Of a stretch of DNA of 64,000 bases, positions 50,183-62,500 are shown piece after piece. Source of the DNA: Pelargonium cotyledonis (lineage: Eukaryota > Streptophyta > Magnoliopsida > Geraniales > Geraniaceae). The stretch covers positions 1 through 64,000 of the forward strand of contig JAYMTA010000011.1 of NCBI GenBank assembly GCA_036897625.1, given 5' to 3'. Both the position numbers and the translations under genes were made by a program. Position 1 is the stretch's first letter. Each line of letters starts with the position of its first letter. Under the pieces are notes generated by a model that was not told the origin of the DNA, ran no database searches, and saw nothing but the letters and a program-made list of their open reading frames with translations.

Positions 50183-50423
50183 GGAAAGTTCCCTTGGTTA
50201 ATTCTAAGATTATTTAGAAGACAATAAACGAACTGAGGAGGAAGACTAGTCAAAGCCCTGAAGGAACTGAGCAGGAAGACTATGACTCTTACGCACGCTG
50301 CCAATTTGGTATATTCTTGACCTTAACTAATTAAAAGTTCTAGAATCCCCTAGTTAAACTAACCTATCCCAATACCTAAAACTTTCTTGAGAGCTAAAAC
50401 CTTATTCAGAGCTATTCACTTCT
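50183..50423. other. Gene-free stretch
   Basis: Nothing recognisable beyond the flank of the repeat. Confidence 0.5.
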
Positions 50424-50447
50424 AATTACGAGCAGATTTGAACCAAC
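50424..50447 (-). pseudogene. tRNA T-arm remnant, possibly Tyr-type
   Basis: On the minus strand AATGTC is followed by GTTGG, TTCAAAT, CTGCT; the T-stem pairs at 4 of 5 only by counting G-U. The wording before the T-arm resembles the end of the variable arm of trnY-type class II tRNAs. No anticodon loop with U33 can be placed upstream, so the assignment is weak. Confidence 0.25.
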
Positions 50448-53400
50448 GACATTTGATATGGATTGAGTCAGAGTAGATAATTGTATATTTTTACTACACG
50501 ATAAAGAGTCATTTTAAACTTAAGTAAATGTAGTACAAAGTATATATAAGCCAGTATAAGCAATAGACCTTATAACTATATTTAGTTAAGTTATAAGAAA
50601 AAAGGATCCTATTCACGGGCCCCCCTTACCTCTGTATTTTGTAAAATTCTTAGCTGAATGTGTAAAAGAACTGCCTTTTCTTTTAAAAGCACAATAAATT
50701 CACTTATATAAAAATTAGAAAATGAAGGCTTTAATTATTCTAAGAACACGAGTCTATATTAGAGTATATAAAAGGACTTATTACAAACAAAAAACATGGT
50801 AAATCGCAAGTTCCCAAGGTTGATACGCAAGGGGGTTATACCAGTCTTTGATTCAGAGGTATTCAGTTATCTAGATTTAGAAAAAGTCTTTTCGTATAGA
50901 ATTTTAGTACTCTAAATTTCTTTTTTGTATCTGGATTAGACCTTGTTTTCCTGTTATAGTTAAAGAGAATTCTGGTATTTATTTCATGTAAGCCCCTGAA
51001 TTGAATATAGTGAATATAGATAGTGAAATAGTGAACTTAACTGATTATTCCAAATATGGAACTCCTTCTACTGCAGTCTAGCGGTTTGAAAAGTAGGGAA
51101 CTAAGCAAATGTACTGGGCCTATCTAGATCTGACCCCTTTTTGCTGTGATATACTAATGGGAAAGCACGAAGGGTGATATAAACTAAGTTTCACCCATTT
51201 GCAGCTTGTGTAAATGATCCGTTTTTTTGAAGAGATACCTTACTTGTGTGTCTTATTTCTAGTGTAAGATAGTATGGCCATAGTACTGAAATCCCATATT
51301 GTGTCTGTGTTTTAGGTTAATCGCGGCCCGTTCAAATTCTTTCTTCAGCTTGGTGACTATAAAAAACTATCCTAGAAAGCGAGGAACAGGATAGATTAAG
51401 AAGGAGATCCTTAGGTATTTAGAAACAGCAAATCGGGGTAATAATCTCAATTTCTAAAGTTAGTAATACACGCAATACAGCCAAATATGAAGCTAACAAT
51501 TAGGATAGGACTAAATCCGTTTCTGGTAAAGTAGAATTATAGTCTAGTCGAGTTAGGGCAAATACCTGGGTAGACGCCTGTCTTTTTCTCAACTAGTTAT
51601 TAAGGAATCTTAAAAATATAAGGTAAAATCGTTGTTAAGTAAAAATTTTAGTGACACAGAAGTCTGACACAAATAAAGGAGGACCCCTGAGTTTACACTT
51701 TGAAAGTTAGTGGTTTACTAAGATACATGACTAAAACTTAGGAATATAACAAAAGGGATTCAGAAGCAGATAAATTAGATAGGAAATGCAAAGTACTCTG
51801 ATTAAGTTATTGTTGAATTTTATTATCCTTTTACCTTATTTCCCGCTATGACTAGGAATGCGAGAAGTAGAGTGGGAATGGAACTTTAGTTTAGATTGGC
51901 TAATTAGGGACCAAGCTAGAAGGAACAGTAAGCTTAGGGTTGGGGAATTTTTAAGAAGGGATTGCTGCAGAAGACTAATAAAACAAAGAAGTAATTCAAT
52001 AAGAATTGGGCTTGTTTGAGTGAGGGAAGCTCGCTGGAGTTCTAAACTACTGCTTGAGGGGACTAGAAGAGTTTGAAATCATAGGAAATCGTTAAGGAGT
52101 ATGACTTCTTGAAAGAGAAATGCTTCCAAATTCCATAGGATAAGATTAGGAGACATAGGTTCTAATATTGAGTTTAAACCCACTATAATTCTATAATTTT
52201 TTTGTTATTCAGGAGATATTTCACTAAAAGTGCGCAACAACTCAGTGTATTCTTTTTAACAAGATAGGAAGTAAGAAATGAACAGTAAATTCTTCAAACT
52301 TGTAAACAAGGATTCCATTTAGTCTTTGCCGATTTAGATAAGGGGGTACTCCAGATACGCATAAACCTGAGTAAAGTAAGAAAGGGTTCAAATGCATGCC
52401 CACTCTAGTAATTTCCTTGCTAATTTATATGAGATTTGAGTATTCCATATATGCTTGAAAATTATTCAGTTGGTAAGCTGAGTGGATAGGGAAAAACCTC
52501 TTTTAGAGGAACTACTACAAATACAAAAGCGGCAAAGATTTAAATTCCGAAAATAGGGAAGCTCTTTCGTCTAGCCCCGTAGTTAACCTAAGAGGATAAA
52601 ACCGAGATTCTATTTTATACAATATTTAAAGAAGTCCTACACTGAACCAGCCGGGTCCGTAAATAGAGTACAGAATATATAATTTATTAACAAGAGTTTA
52701 GCTTGTGTCAAACAAACTCAAACTAGTATCATATGATGTGTGTCGTTTGTCATGTTATTTACTTAGCATTAAAAAGAAAAAAAAAAAAAGAATAAGCAAA
52801 TATGAAATTTTTATTCTTCAATGACTATGTAATTCTATAAACCCTTTATATAGTTCAGCGGCGTGTTTAAATAGCATCCATCCGTTTTGCTGCTAGTATT
52901 AGGAAATGACACTACCCCTTCTTACTCCCTTAAATCAGGATATTTCCTCATCAGGGTTTAGAAAAAAAGTAGGAATCTAAAAGTATAGAAGGTACTCGTG
53001 ATATAATTATAATAGAGAAAAAACAACTCACTTTATATAAGTATATATATATATTGGGATTTTAAGGATAGGGTATCAAAGAGAGGGTTTCTATCATCAA
53101 ATATAACTTATTACCTTTTATTTCAGTCTTGGACTTGATTATATACACATAGTAATTAGGAAACTCAAACTGAACAAGGGAGAAAACTCTCCGTACATTG
53201 CAAAGAAAGTCTCAGAGAATGAAAGAATTTATGAGTAAGCTAGGCCTACCCAGTCTCTACCCGAAATTCGAATCTGTATGTAATATCTAAGAATTCCTTT
53301 ATTTACCTGGACCTGGTGTTACGTATGCTAGAATATTTCTTATGGACAAAGTCGCATTATACTTTCTGAGTAAAAATAAAAATCTATATAAGTCAAACTA

Positions 53401-56400
53401 TTACCTATTTCCAAAAATGCATATTTTAGAAGAAGAAATAACAATTAAAATTAGTAAGGCTATAAACTTCTTAAAACAAAGGAAAGGCCGATCAAAAGGT
53501 TACTGATCCGAAGAGTAGTCAATTTTCCAGAAATTCCTATAAGAGTTCAATTTGCTATAGTTCAAATAGAGGGATTCACACTTACAGGGCCTTTACAAAA
53601 TATATAAAGAGGTGAGTTTTACAAAGGGATCCTTTTACTTATCAAAAATGTTCGACTCCACCGATAATATACTTTAACTCGATATTCTAATATTGCTTAC
53701 TTGTTAGTAATAGGGGAGCTCCTTAAGGAAAAATAGAATTCTTTGAATACGAATACACTAATAGTAAATTTAGCGAGTACTCCTAATAGGGATATGTCCT
53801 TCTGCCTATAGTTTAGAGAATTCTCTCTTTATTTTTCTAGTAAAAATTTTAGTTACAAGCATCTCCTTTATTAATTAGAGTCTATGAAATAAGTGCTTAT
53901 TTAAGAGTTTCTAACTTTGTTTCACTATACTGTCTACTTATTCAAGAATCCGAGGTAACAAATTAAAAAATAAACAAGCAGACTCTTTGACGAGAAAACC
54001 TACTTTATAAATTCCTAAATCCAAAAAGGAGATAGTTAAACTTTGGATTAGGACTCTCTATCAAGTTAACAAAAGTTAAACCGCCAACACTTTAAGAGTG
54101 GGAAACCTTTCATATTCTAAAGACTATTTACTTGTAAAATCTTAGAAGTGAAACAAGAAACTATTCTATACAAGTATACCCCTACCAAGGAAATCCCTTT
54201 CCAGAACCAGGGAAGGCTAAGGGCTTAGGTTTTTTTGCTGAGAAAAGTACTTAAACCTCGGCTTAATTTTATTGTACTAATACTGATATAGGAATTCCAT
54301 ACTGATAAAACTAGTATAATTTGTTAATCTGTAACAGATAAGGTTTACTAACCGGGATCTCATATACATACTTTTACCTGAAAGGTGTATCCCTATCAAA
54401 TCTAGTAAAAGGCAGTCATATTAGGATTTACTAATAGCGATTTGCCTTTTCGAATGCAGCAAAAGAAAGTAAGTCATTTGATTTTATGTTAAAAAAGGAA
54501 TTCCAGGGTTTAAGGATTTTCTACAAAGAGTATATGAGCTATAACCTTGATAAGAGGCGTAACAGGTATCCCCTTTAGTAACATTTTAGAGAGTACAAAA
54601 ACGTGACTTCTGTCTTTACTTGGTTTTCTTTTTTATTATAAAAGAACTTTCGGAGCTTGCTTAGTAACGCCAGTTTGCTAGATTCTAGCGGTATAAGTAA
54701 CCTTTTTTATCTAGGACTTTTATCGATTTTTATCTTTTCTCTAAATTATGAAAGGACGGAAGCATAGGAATTGGCTACTCGCTTCGATTTATTTAGAGAG
54801 TCTCTCCTGAACTTTGGTTTAAGATATGACTTCCTGGTTCTATTCTCGTGCTTGAATTAGACTATACTCAAATGAATTGGATTCAAGGAATACTTATAAG
54901 ATGAAAAATATATTTATCTCTTTAAGCGATTTGGGATTCAGTTTAGGAAGATATACTAGAGAGTATACAAAAGGAGTTTGTTCTGCAGCTAGTCTCAGAA
55001 AGCAAATTAGAGTTTTCTAAGTGCAAGTTACACGTTATAGGTTTATATACCAGTAGGTAAGCTTTTGCTAATAGTTAAGTTTAGTAAAGCGCTCATTATA
55101 TACATCCAATATATCAGCCCTTATCCCATATTCGGATAGAGTTCGTAGTGGGGCCTTACTACGTATTATTTTATGTTCAAAAAAACCCTTTACAGAAATC
55201 CTGTTGAATTTTGCATCTAAATAAAGTATGTAATGCTGTTGTTCTTCTGAAATACAATACAGAGTCCCCAGTTTAATTAATGATATAAAGTTTTAGTTGA
55301 CAATTCATTACAAGAACTTCAGTAAGGTGCTTTCTTGAAAAAAAAAGCTAGAGATTTTAGTTAACCTTGTTTTTTAAACTTAAAGGTTAGTCGGTTAGAT
55401 CTGTAAATAAACGGGAGTTCAATGAGTTTATGTATTTTTCTATTTCTAGTAAGCAAGAAGACCTAGAAGAGTATAGTCAAGATACAACACAGAATAGAGT
55501 CTAAGAGGGAAAGCAGGTCAGGGAAGAGTCCTATACATTCTAAGGATTTCCCTGTTGTTAGTTTAATAAGAATAAGAGTTCCTGGGTTTTTATAGTAGGG
55601 GTAGTGTCTTTACTCGCTAATTTGCACAAGTAAATGCTAACAATAAATTGGAGTCTATAACTAGTCAAAAGTCAGGAGGAATTCAATTTCAAATTATAAA
55701 AAGAGTCCTATTCCCGGTTTAGAAGGGTGATTAAGTAAACAAGAAGCCTTAAATTTCCGAAATAGCTGGTATTAAAAACCTACTTTATTTGTAGATTTAA
55801 GGACCTCTTTTAACCTCTTAGAACCCGCAGTAATTTAGAGTTAGGAAAAGCGGGGTAGAAGTAAAGCCTAAGGCTAAGTATTCATTTGACTACCAAAAGG
55901 AGTGTCTGAAAACGGGATTTCTTTCTAAAGTCTCCCTGTAATCTTTGTTGAGGCATTTTAAAGTAAGAATTCTCTGTAATACGACAGTTTGTGGCTTTTT
56001 AGGCTGGATTCCCCTACTACAAAACCTTTTAGTATACGGCTGGAACCTCGGATTGTTAATCATGGAGAGAGGGCAATCATCCATGGCTCAACATAGCAAT
56101 TCCTGTCGATGCAAATAACTCCGAAATCAAGCGGGATATGGGTGTACAGCTTAGAGCTTATTGCGCAACATCTCAGAAAATGGATGCGCACAGTGAAAGG
56201 AGAGGTAGAATCAGATAGGCAGGAGCTTGAGCACTCTTTAGAAACTGACAACACATTAGCGCACGATTATTATATTGAATAAAGCAAGCAAGTGACTAGT
56301 TTGCTTACGTGGGCGCGCTTTTAACTACGAGACTGAGGATACCTATTTTCAAAAAGCATCCGTTATTTGTTAAGAAGGTTTACTATTCTGTACTACACCT

Positions 56401-57090
56401 GGGAATATTACGAACAAAGGACTTTGAAAGAGACTACTTGTAGCGGTCTCTTAGAGATTCTAGAAACTTGCGGGCTTCAGACTCTGTTTTCAGTTTCCAT
56501 ACTAAGACTGAGACTGGTGGCGAAGCAGACTTTAAGCGTTTCTTTACATTGACTGGCTTTTGGAGAAGTAGAATATAGGTAAGGTGACTCCTTTTTAGAA
56601 CTTTGACGGGATTAGAAGATTCTTTTTCACTACTGTAACTTAAAAGCACTTCAAAAGGAGCTTTACTTCCTTAAGAGGACTTTATAAGCACAGATAGAAC
56701 ATAAGGGTCTCAACTATGGTAACTCAAACAAATAATTCCAAATACAAGTCACTGCTATGCTATATAGAAGATAGCTTTCTTGTCATGTTATAAGAGTGGA
56801 GTTGGCTCTTACAAGAATAAGGAATGCATTTACTACTTCTATTTGGATTCTAGAATTCAAGGGTAGATAGAAGGGTACAAAGTAAGGTCTAAAAGCGCAC
56901 AATTCTTAAAAAAAGAGGGATTTCTTACTCATGTATATATAATCAGATATACTAAATTGAATAAGTGCCATGAAAAGGGTCGGAGCAAATAGCTAAGCTA
57001 ACGCCTTTCCTTTTTTTAGTAAAGCAAATTCCTAAACCATTAGCTGTAGTAAATAGAATAGTAATAAATAAGTATTCTAAATTACTATTA
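50448..57090. other. Gene-free stretch, G-rich plus strand near 51.8-52.0 kb
   Basis: No gene seen in 6.6 kb. At 51841-52020 the plus strand has 52 G and 19 C, the opposite asymmetry to that at 42 kb. Small items: GGGCCC at 50617-50622, an imperfect ~10-bp tandem at 51003-51036, an A-rich run near 52770-52790, and an AAGGGATCCTTTT word at about 53624-53636 that recurs near 60380. Short frames at 55890-56649 overlap on both strands and look like chance. Confidence 0.5.
51003..51036. repeat. Imperfect tandem of ATAGTGAA-like units
   Basis: Three to four units of about 10 bp built on ATAGTGAA, with small changes between copies. Simple-sequence origin is likely. Confidence 0.5.
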
Positions 57091-57122
57091 GGAATGCTAC
57101 TGGTTCAAGCCCTGTTGAGTAC
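57091..57122 (+). pseudogene. tRNA T-arm remnant
   Basis: On the plus strand ACTGG, TTCAAGC, CCTGT form a T-arm with 4 of 5 pairs, followed by TGAGTAC as a possible acceptor 3' arm. No complementary 5' arm, D-loop or anticodon loop is found at the right distance upstream. Confidence 0.3.
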
Positions 57123-58372
57123 CCCTTTTTTCAAACTAAGAATAAAGAGCGCTACACACTAACCAAAAATATCCGTAAAATACAGAAATTGCTATTTGTG
57201 GTCTGTCTTCAAGTGTAGTCAATAAGTATTCTTATGTATGGGGAATTCTAGGAAAAGTAAGGGAGGGCTGTAGTGGATAACGAAAGAGTCTTTAATTTTT
57301 ATGCCCTGAACTCTTTTAAATTAGTAAGTAAATTTATATAAAGAGAGGTTCTCTGTTTTTTGTTAAAGGTTGTTCCATATGTAGTCCTAATTCTCAGTTT
57401 TCTCATTAGATTGGAGAATAAACCTGGCGAGTGCCTTAGGTAATTAAAACGGGTAAGTTTTTTTGAAGTTATAATATTATTGACAAGAACTCTCTGATTC
57501 TTCTATTCTTTTCAAGAGAGCAAGTTACATTGGACTAGGTATTAAGTTCCTTTGTCTTTTATATATTTTGAATATTATTCAAGTCGAGTCCTAAATATAA
57601 CAAATTGTGTAAACCGTGGCTAACAGGGGATCTTAAAAAGGGGCTCTATTTAACTATTTTAATCATATATTAATCTCAGTATTAGATGGGATTCGTTATA
57701 CGTGCTTCATAGACGAAAGTTTAGCCATTCATTGGTTTACATTTTACCCTTTTAGTTTAAGTTTTAGCATAATAAGAGATTCTAGTTTAAGTATTGTAAA
57801 GCCATTGCCAACCTTACGAGATTTTTTTAAAAAACGGACCCTGTTATGGGATTCCACAGGAAGGTAGCATTAAAGTCTAATTGTATTGGTCTGATTACTT
57901 GGCAGTCAGTCTAACTAAGTGATAAAGTACCTTTCAAAAAAGGGTACCCTAATATCAGGTCAAAACCAGTCTTTTGAATGCTCGATTCGATATGGTAATT
58001 TAAAAAAAGGATATTCCTCCAAACAGAAATTCATAACTTTTAGTTTACGAAATTCAAAGAGACTCTCCGGTAGATACTAATACACAAATAAGGAAATGTT
58101 GATAGAGTTTTCCCCTTACTACCCAAATCTAGAGCACTGTACAGGAAACCCGGGAATCATAGCTACAAGAAAGATCCCGCGAAGAAAAACCCTCTCACGT
58201 ACTATTTCACCTAAACCGCGTGCTTATGACGAGATTGCTTACCCATGATTGAATGGAACCAAAAAAACCCACTTGAAAAAGAACAGTCATTGCTATAGGA
58301 CTTTATCGACAGACAAATTTAAGATAAGAAAATTGTAGTCTTTTAAAAGGCATTTAGTTCCCGGTGCTTTCT
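57123..58372. other. Gene-free stretch
   Basis: No gene seen. A CATAATAAGAGA word at 57768-57779 resembles a plant mitochondrial promoter core, but nothing downstream supports it. Confidence 0.5.
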
Positions 58373-58443
58373 TAGTAGACCAGGATTCGAACCCATATAT
58401 GCGGATTCCATGAACTTGTGCGTTACCGCTTGAAGCCACTCTA
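58373..58443 (-). tRNA. tRNA-like element related to 31016-31087
   Basis: 71 nt. Acceptor arms TAGAGTG and TCTACTA pair at 5 of 7 with G-U. T-arm ATGGG/CCTGG around TTCGAAT pairs at 4 of 5. The D-region AGCGGTAACGCA resembles Pro/Trp/Gly-type D-arms. The anticodon region contains TTCATGGAATCC; depending on register it could be read as CAU or GGA, and no register gives both U33 and a paired stem. It aligns with the element at 31016-31087, including the shared TGGAATCC centre, which suggests one family. No CCA is encoded. Confidence 0.4.
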
Positions 58444-58985
58444 AGCATAACCGCTCCAAATACCTTTGGACTTTATTTGCTTAGTCTTGTTGAATTAAGT
58501 CTTTGATATTCTGCGTTTTGAGATATAAATGGAACAAGATTTTACTCTCTAAATTACTAGAATCCTAAACCATTTTACTTATCTTTACTTTTCATCTATA
58601 TAACAAAATTCTACTAAAATTTATGTTTATATCCAGACTACGCTTTTGCCCGGCCAGTCGACCACGTTTTTTGAAACGGGACCCCCGCTTTCTGTTTTTG
58701 ATAAATCTTCCGCGGTTTTTCGATGTAAAGCATAAGGTTTTCACTAATGTAGGATTTTACCGATGAAATTCTTTACCTATTGCTTAGTGCTTTGTCAATT
58801 AGAACTCTTTGCGGTGCCCCATATCATATAAACAATGTTTAATATATCACAAGATATGGACTGGTAGATTCTATGCAAACGATTCTCCATTCCTATCTCA
58901 TTCCTAATAGAATATAAATATGTACATGTTTTTAAATAGTATCACAGGCTTCCTTTCAAATAAGAATTTTCTGAGGTTATCCTGA
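58444..58985. other. Gene-free stretch
   Basis: Nothing recognisable up to copy B of the inverted repeat. Confidence 0.5.
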
Positions 58986-58992
58986 AAAGAGG

Positions 58993-59067
58993 GATTCGTC
59001 TAAGTTTAACCAAACTCTTGCTCACGAAAAAGTACCAAAAATTCTTTCCTTTTTCATGAAAGAAGTG
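58993..59067 (-). repeat. 75-bp perfect inverted repeat, copy B
   Basis: Exact reverse complement of 50101-50175. The sequence contains the 10-bp palindrome TTTCATGAAA near one end. Identity over 75 bp with abrupt divergence outside indicates a recent copying event or homogenisation. Confidence 0.95.
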
Positions 59068-59487
59068 TGTTACGGTTTTATCCTATATAGAATAAATACC
59101 CAAATCCTTAAATTATATTTAACTCTTAATCTCGGGAATATAGAAGACAGACTCACTTCAAAAGCTTATCTAACAAAAATGTTATTTAAGTGTCCTTTGC
59201 TAGGATCAAGTAAAGGGGATTCTTTGTAACTGCCAACACTTTCAGGGAGCAAAGAGTATATACTATCCCAAGTTATTTATATTTTGTATTCCTATATTAA
59301 GATTAAGAACTGCTATTAAAGCTAAAAACTCGAAAGTAATTCATAGCTAGCTATAACAAAACTAAAGGATAGATAGAAAGCGACAAACGTTTGAAAGAAA
59401 GTAAGAATTCTACTTATATGTGCTTATGAGAGATTCTTAAGAAAGTACATTCTAATATGTGCAGTTCTGTTGCTTTGTTATCTTTCC
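59068..59487. other. Gene-free stretch
   Basis: Nothing recognisable. Confidence 0.5.
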
Positions 59488-59559
59488 TCATAGTAGTCCA
59501 CTTGAACCTCCGACCATTCCTTATAAAGGCTATGCTCTTACCAACTTTAAAGTAACCTC
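59488..59559 (-). tRNA. tRNA-like element, Ile(UAU)-like by position
   Basis: A 72-nt layout on the minus strand: D-loop AGTTGGTAA then GAGC, T-loop TTCAAGT, and between them TAGCC, TTTATAA, GGAAT, GGTC. With U33 the anticodon is UAU (Ile, AUA); a one-base shift would give UUA, which would read UAA. Only the two inner pairs of the anticodon stem form. The T-stem GGAGG/GGACT and the acceptor arms do not pair. The loops and spacing are tRNA, but the helices are largely lost. Confidence 0.35.
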
Positions 59560-59572
59560 CTTACCTCCTTAC
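59555..59572. repeat. 8-bp tandem ACCTCCTT, two copies
   Basis: Two perfect 8-bp units plus two bases directly at the 5' end of the Ile-like element, overlapping the position of its acceptor arm. The duplication may have contributed to the loss of acceptor pairing. Confidence 0.65.
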
Positions 59573-62500
59573 TTGGATTAATAGAGGAGAACTTTTCAAA
59601 TAACCTTTTATTTAACTAATAAAATTGATTCACACTTTCCTGAAATTGCTTTATAATAGCTTCGATTTGTATTGGGCTCCCTTTGTGCTCCTGCTGTTAA
59701 AAAAAAAAAAGTAAAATCTTATATTCCTGATCCCACTCTATATGCGGATTCAATATCTGAGACTTCCTTTATAAAATAAAATGTGGGATAATCTTAGATT
59801 GATGTTACTTACTAAAAGTCTATAAAGGAGGTACTCTACCTTAGTTAAAAGTCTTTTTAACCCCACCAGAAAATAGGTGTTCCAAGCGAATACATAGTCT
59901 ACCGACTTAAGTTTCATGGACAAGGATTCCTTTCTTTAATAGTTTTTTTTAAGTATGCCAGAGTTTTTCATTAATTAAGGTTTTGCTTTTCCAATAAACG
60001 GCTGCAGTAAATAAAATTCCTTTGGTGAAACTTAAAAATAATAGCAGAAGTCTCCCAAAAGGGATTAAAAAGGGGAAGCGTTTATGCGTGTATTTGTTTT
60101 GAATTCCTTCTATTTTATTAATAAATAAGTAGAACTTTAGAAAGACTTAATCTAAATCTAAAAATTCTCATTATCTTTTAAAAATCCTGTTCAATACATA
60201 GAAACTCTTTTTGAAAAAGTGCTTTCTTAATGCTTAATGCCTAGGTTTTTGTGTCACTTGATATAGGATAGCCAAGAATAGACGAGTTTATTAGTCCTTT
60301 AGTTTTCCTGTCGTATACTTATTAATTGATACGGAGAGCAAACCCTATTTAATGCGCGAAGTAAAGAACAATTTCCAAGGGATCCTTTTTTATAATATAA
60401 GTTTACAGGCTTACTAAATTTAATATAACAAGTTTATTGAACTAATCCGAGATACCAGTAACTTTCTAAACAATCTGTATTAAACCTCCCGAATAAAAAA
60501 GGAGAGAGTAATCTCTTTTGTTTACGATGAGTCAGTAGTAGCGCGGATCCTTTGCTGTCATATGCTTTTTAGAATAATGTTGCGAATTATTTACCTTTGA
60601 CTTTCAAAGACACTATTCAACTAAATAGTGTAGAACAATCCCGTAATTTTTATCAAAGTCTAAAACTAGGTCCGGCAGTGCAAGAGGATTAGATTACTAG
60701 ATGGAATACGACTGTGATTCACAATAACTTTGTAATAGCAATAAAAAGTTTGGGAAGGGGAAAGCCCCAAGAGGTATTCTCGAAGGGAAGTCCATGTAAT
60801 TAGATTATATACTATATACTTAATTCGAGTGCATGTACATATTTAGATAGGGCTTATGCAACAAAGTCTAAAATGAAGCTCTCCTTGTAAGTCAAGTCGT
60901 GAGTAGTTATAAATTATTAAAGCTAACAAAAGGTTTATAATAATAATAATAATATAATAGATGAAAGCCAGCCGAGTAAAACCTATATTAAATACGAGAG
61001 TTCAAAGCGTTTTACTATAAGAAAAAGTGCAATCCTTTCTTATTTTCTATTACTGTGGGCTGGGAGCTAGCTAGGAAGAGAGTGTATGAGTTTTACTACA
61101 TGCTTTTATCGAAACAGTTGAATAGCCTGTTTTACTAAACCCGATTATCATACATTCTAACTAAGTTAAACTGCCGCACTCGCCTCACTAAGATTTTGTA
61201 TTCTGGTCGGGATTGCCTCAGTTAAAACTGGATTCTTTTAGAACTTGTACATGCATTTTCCTTAGAGAAAGCTTACGCGAATTGGATTTCTTCTTGTCGT
61301 ATTATAAAGAAATAAGGATAGAATTTTAAACTCTAGGAAAAGAGTTATTCTTGAGCCTGGGGAATCCCTTTGTAAGCTTTAGTAGTTAGGCAATAAGGAG
61401 GGGGTTGTTCAAATTAACTTTCGTGGATTAGAGATAAGAGTTCTGAAAAAGAGGATCTTGTTTAATAATAAAAGGAGTCATGAACTCGTGATAAGGTAAG
61501 GATTATTCGTGTGATTAGTTACTCCTGGCGTAAAAGTTGTAAAATTGATTCCGGAAGCCCAGCAGCTATGAGATCGACAAAACGGAGAGTAGCATAAGGA
61601 GTTCTATCCGTAGTACAGAAATAGGTTTCACACAGTTTCTAATTAAGATAGTATTTCTCGTTCTAACTGGGGGTCTTAGAGTATCCACCTAATTTTCCAA
61701 TTTAAAAGAGATCCGGAACAGTTGGGATACGCTTATTTAGACAATGCTCCCTAAACGTAACTTGAGGGTACGCTTACTGTGTTAGTACTTTGACTTATAT
61801 TTTTCTACACTGTATAAGCAAGACACACGCCCGAGAACCCTGAGCAGCTAAATCGCGGAGGTAAATAGCGTACAGAGGGGTTCTAAATAAAGGCCTCTCC
61901 TTATCAGAACAAAATCATCCCCCATCCCTCAAGGGCGTTTCCTTATCCTTTTAAATCAGGTCAAGTGAATCTCTGCCAGGACTCTACCCGAGTTTCTGAA
62001 AGGCTTTATCGCAGTGAAGTAACAGAACCTTCTAAAAAGGAGATCTTTACTACTATTTCTAAAAGGGTCCAAAGGCCTTTAGATATAAATTAATTTTTAT
62101 TATTGATATCCCTTGCAAAAAGGTATTGCTGTACAAATTTATGTAGAGAAAACCAAGCTCTTTTGAAGGCTAAGTATCTGCTTTGGTATTAATTCCCAAT
62201 TTAGCTTTACGAGGGATTTGGTGGTTGCAGAAAAAGTAATGATCGAGTTTGTGACTCTAAATAAAGACTGTAACTTTATTAGATCTTGTATGTAATGAGC
62301 ACGAAGTCAAGTAAGCATATGACAGACTAAAGAGAAGGCCCCCTTTGCTAGTATACAGGGGCTCCGTACCCTCTATATACACTTAAAAAGAGTCTTTCTT
62401 TATCTAAGTGATTCTGATTTGCCCTTTTTCGACGCTACACCCAGGAACCCTTCTATATAATTGCAATTCCAAAATCTAGGTTATACTAAAAGAATTAACT

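Noticed and set aside
52384-52400. GGGTTCAAATGC, plus strand
   Set aside because: Flanking bases do not form a T-stem; no other tRNA feature nearby.
45828-55378. 18-bp direct repeat TTAACCTTGTTTTTTAAA (45828-45845, 55361-55378)
   Set aside because: Low-complexity word; one such pair in 64 kb is not clearly above chance, so it is noted but not counted as a finding.
57768-57779. Plant mitochondrial promoter-like CATAATAAGAGA
   Set aside because: A 12-bp AT-rich word is expected to arise by chance in this DNA and nothing downstream is a gene.
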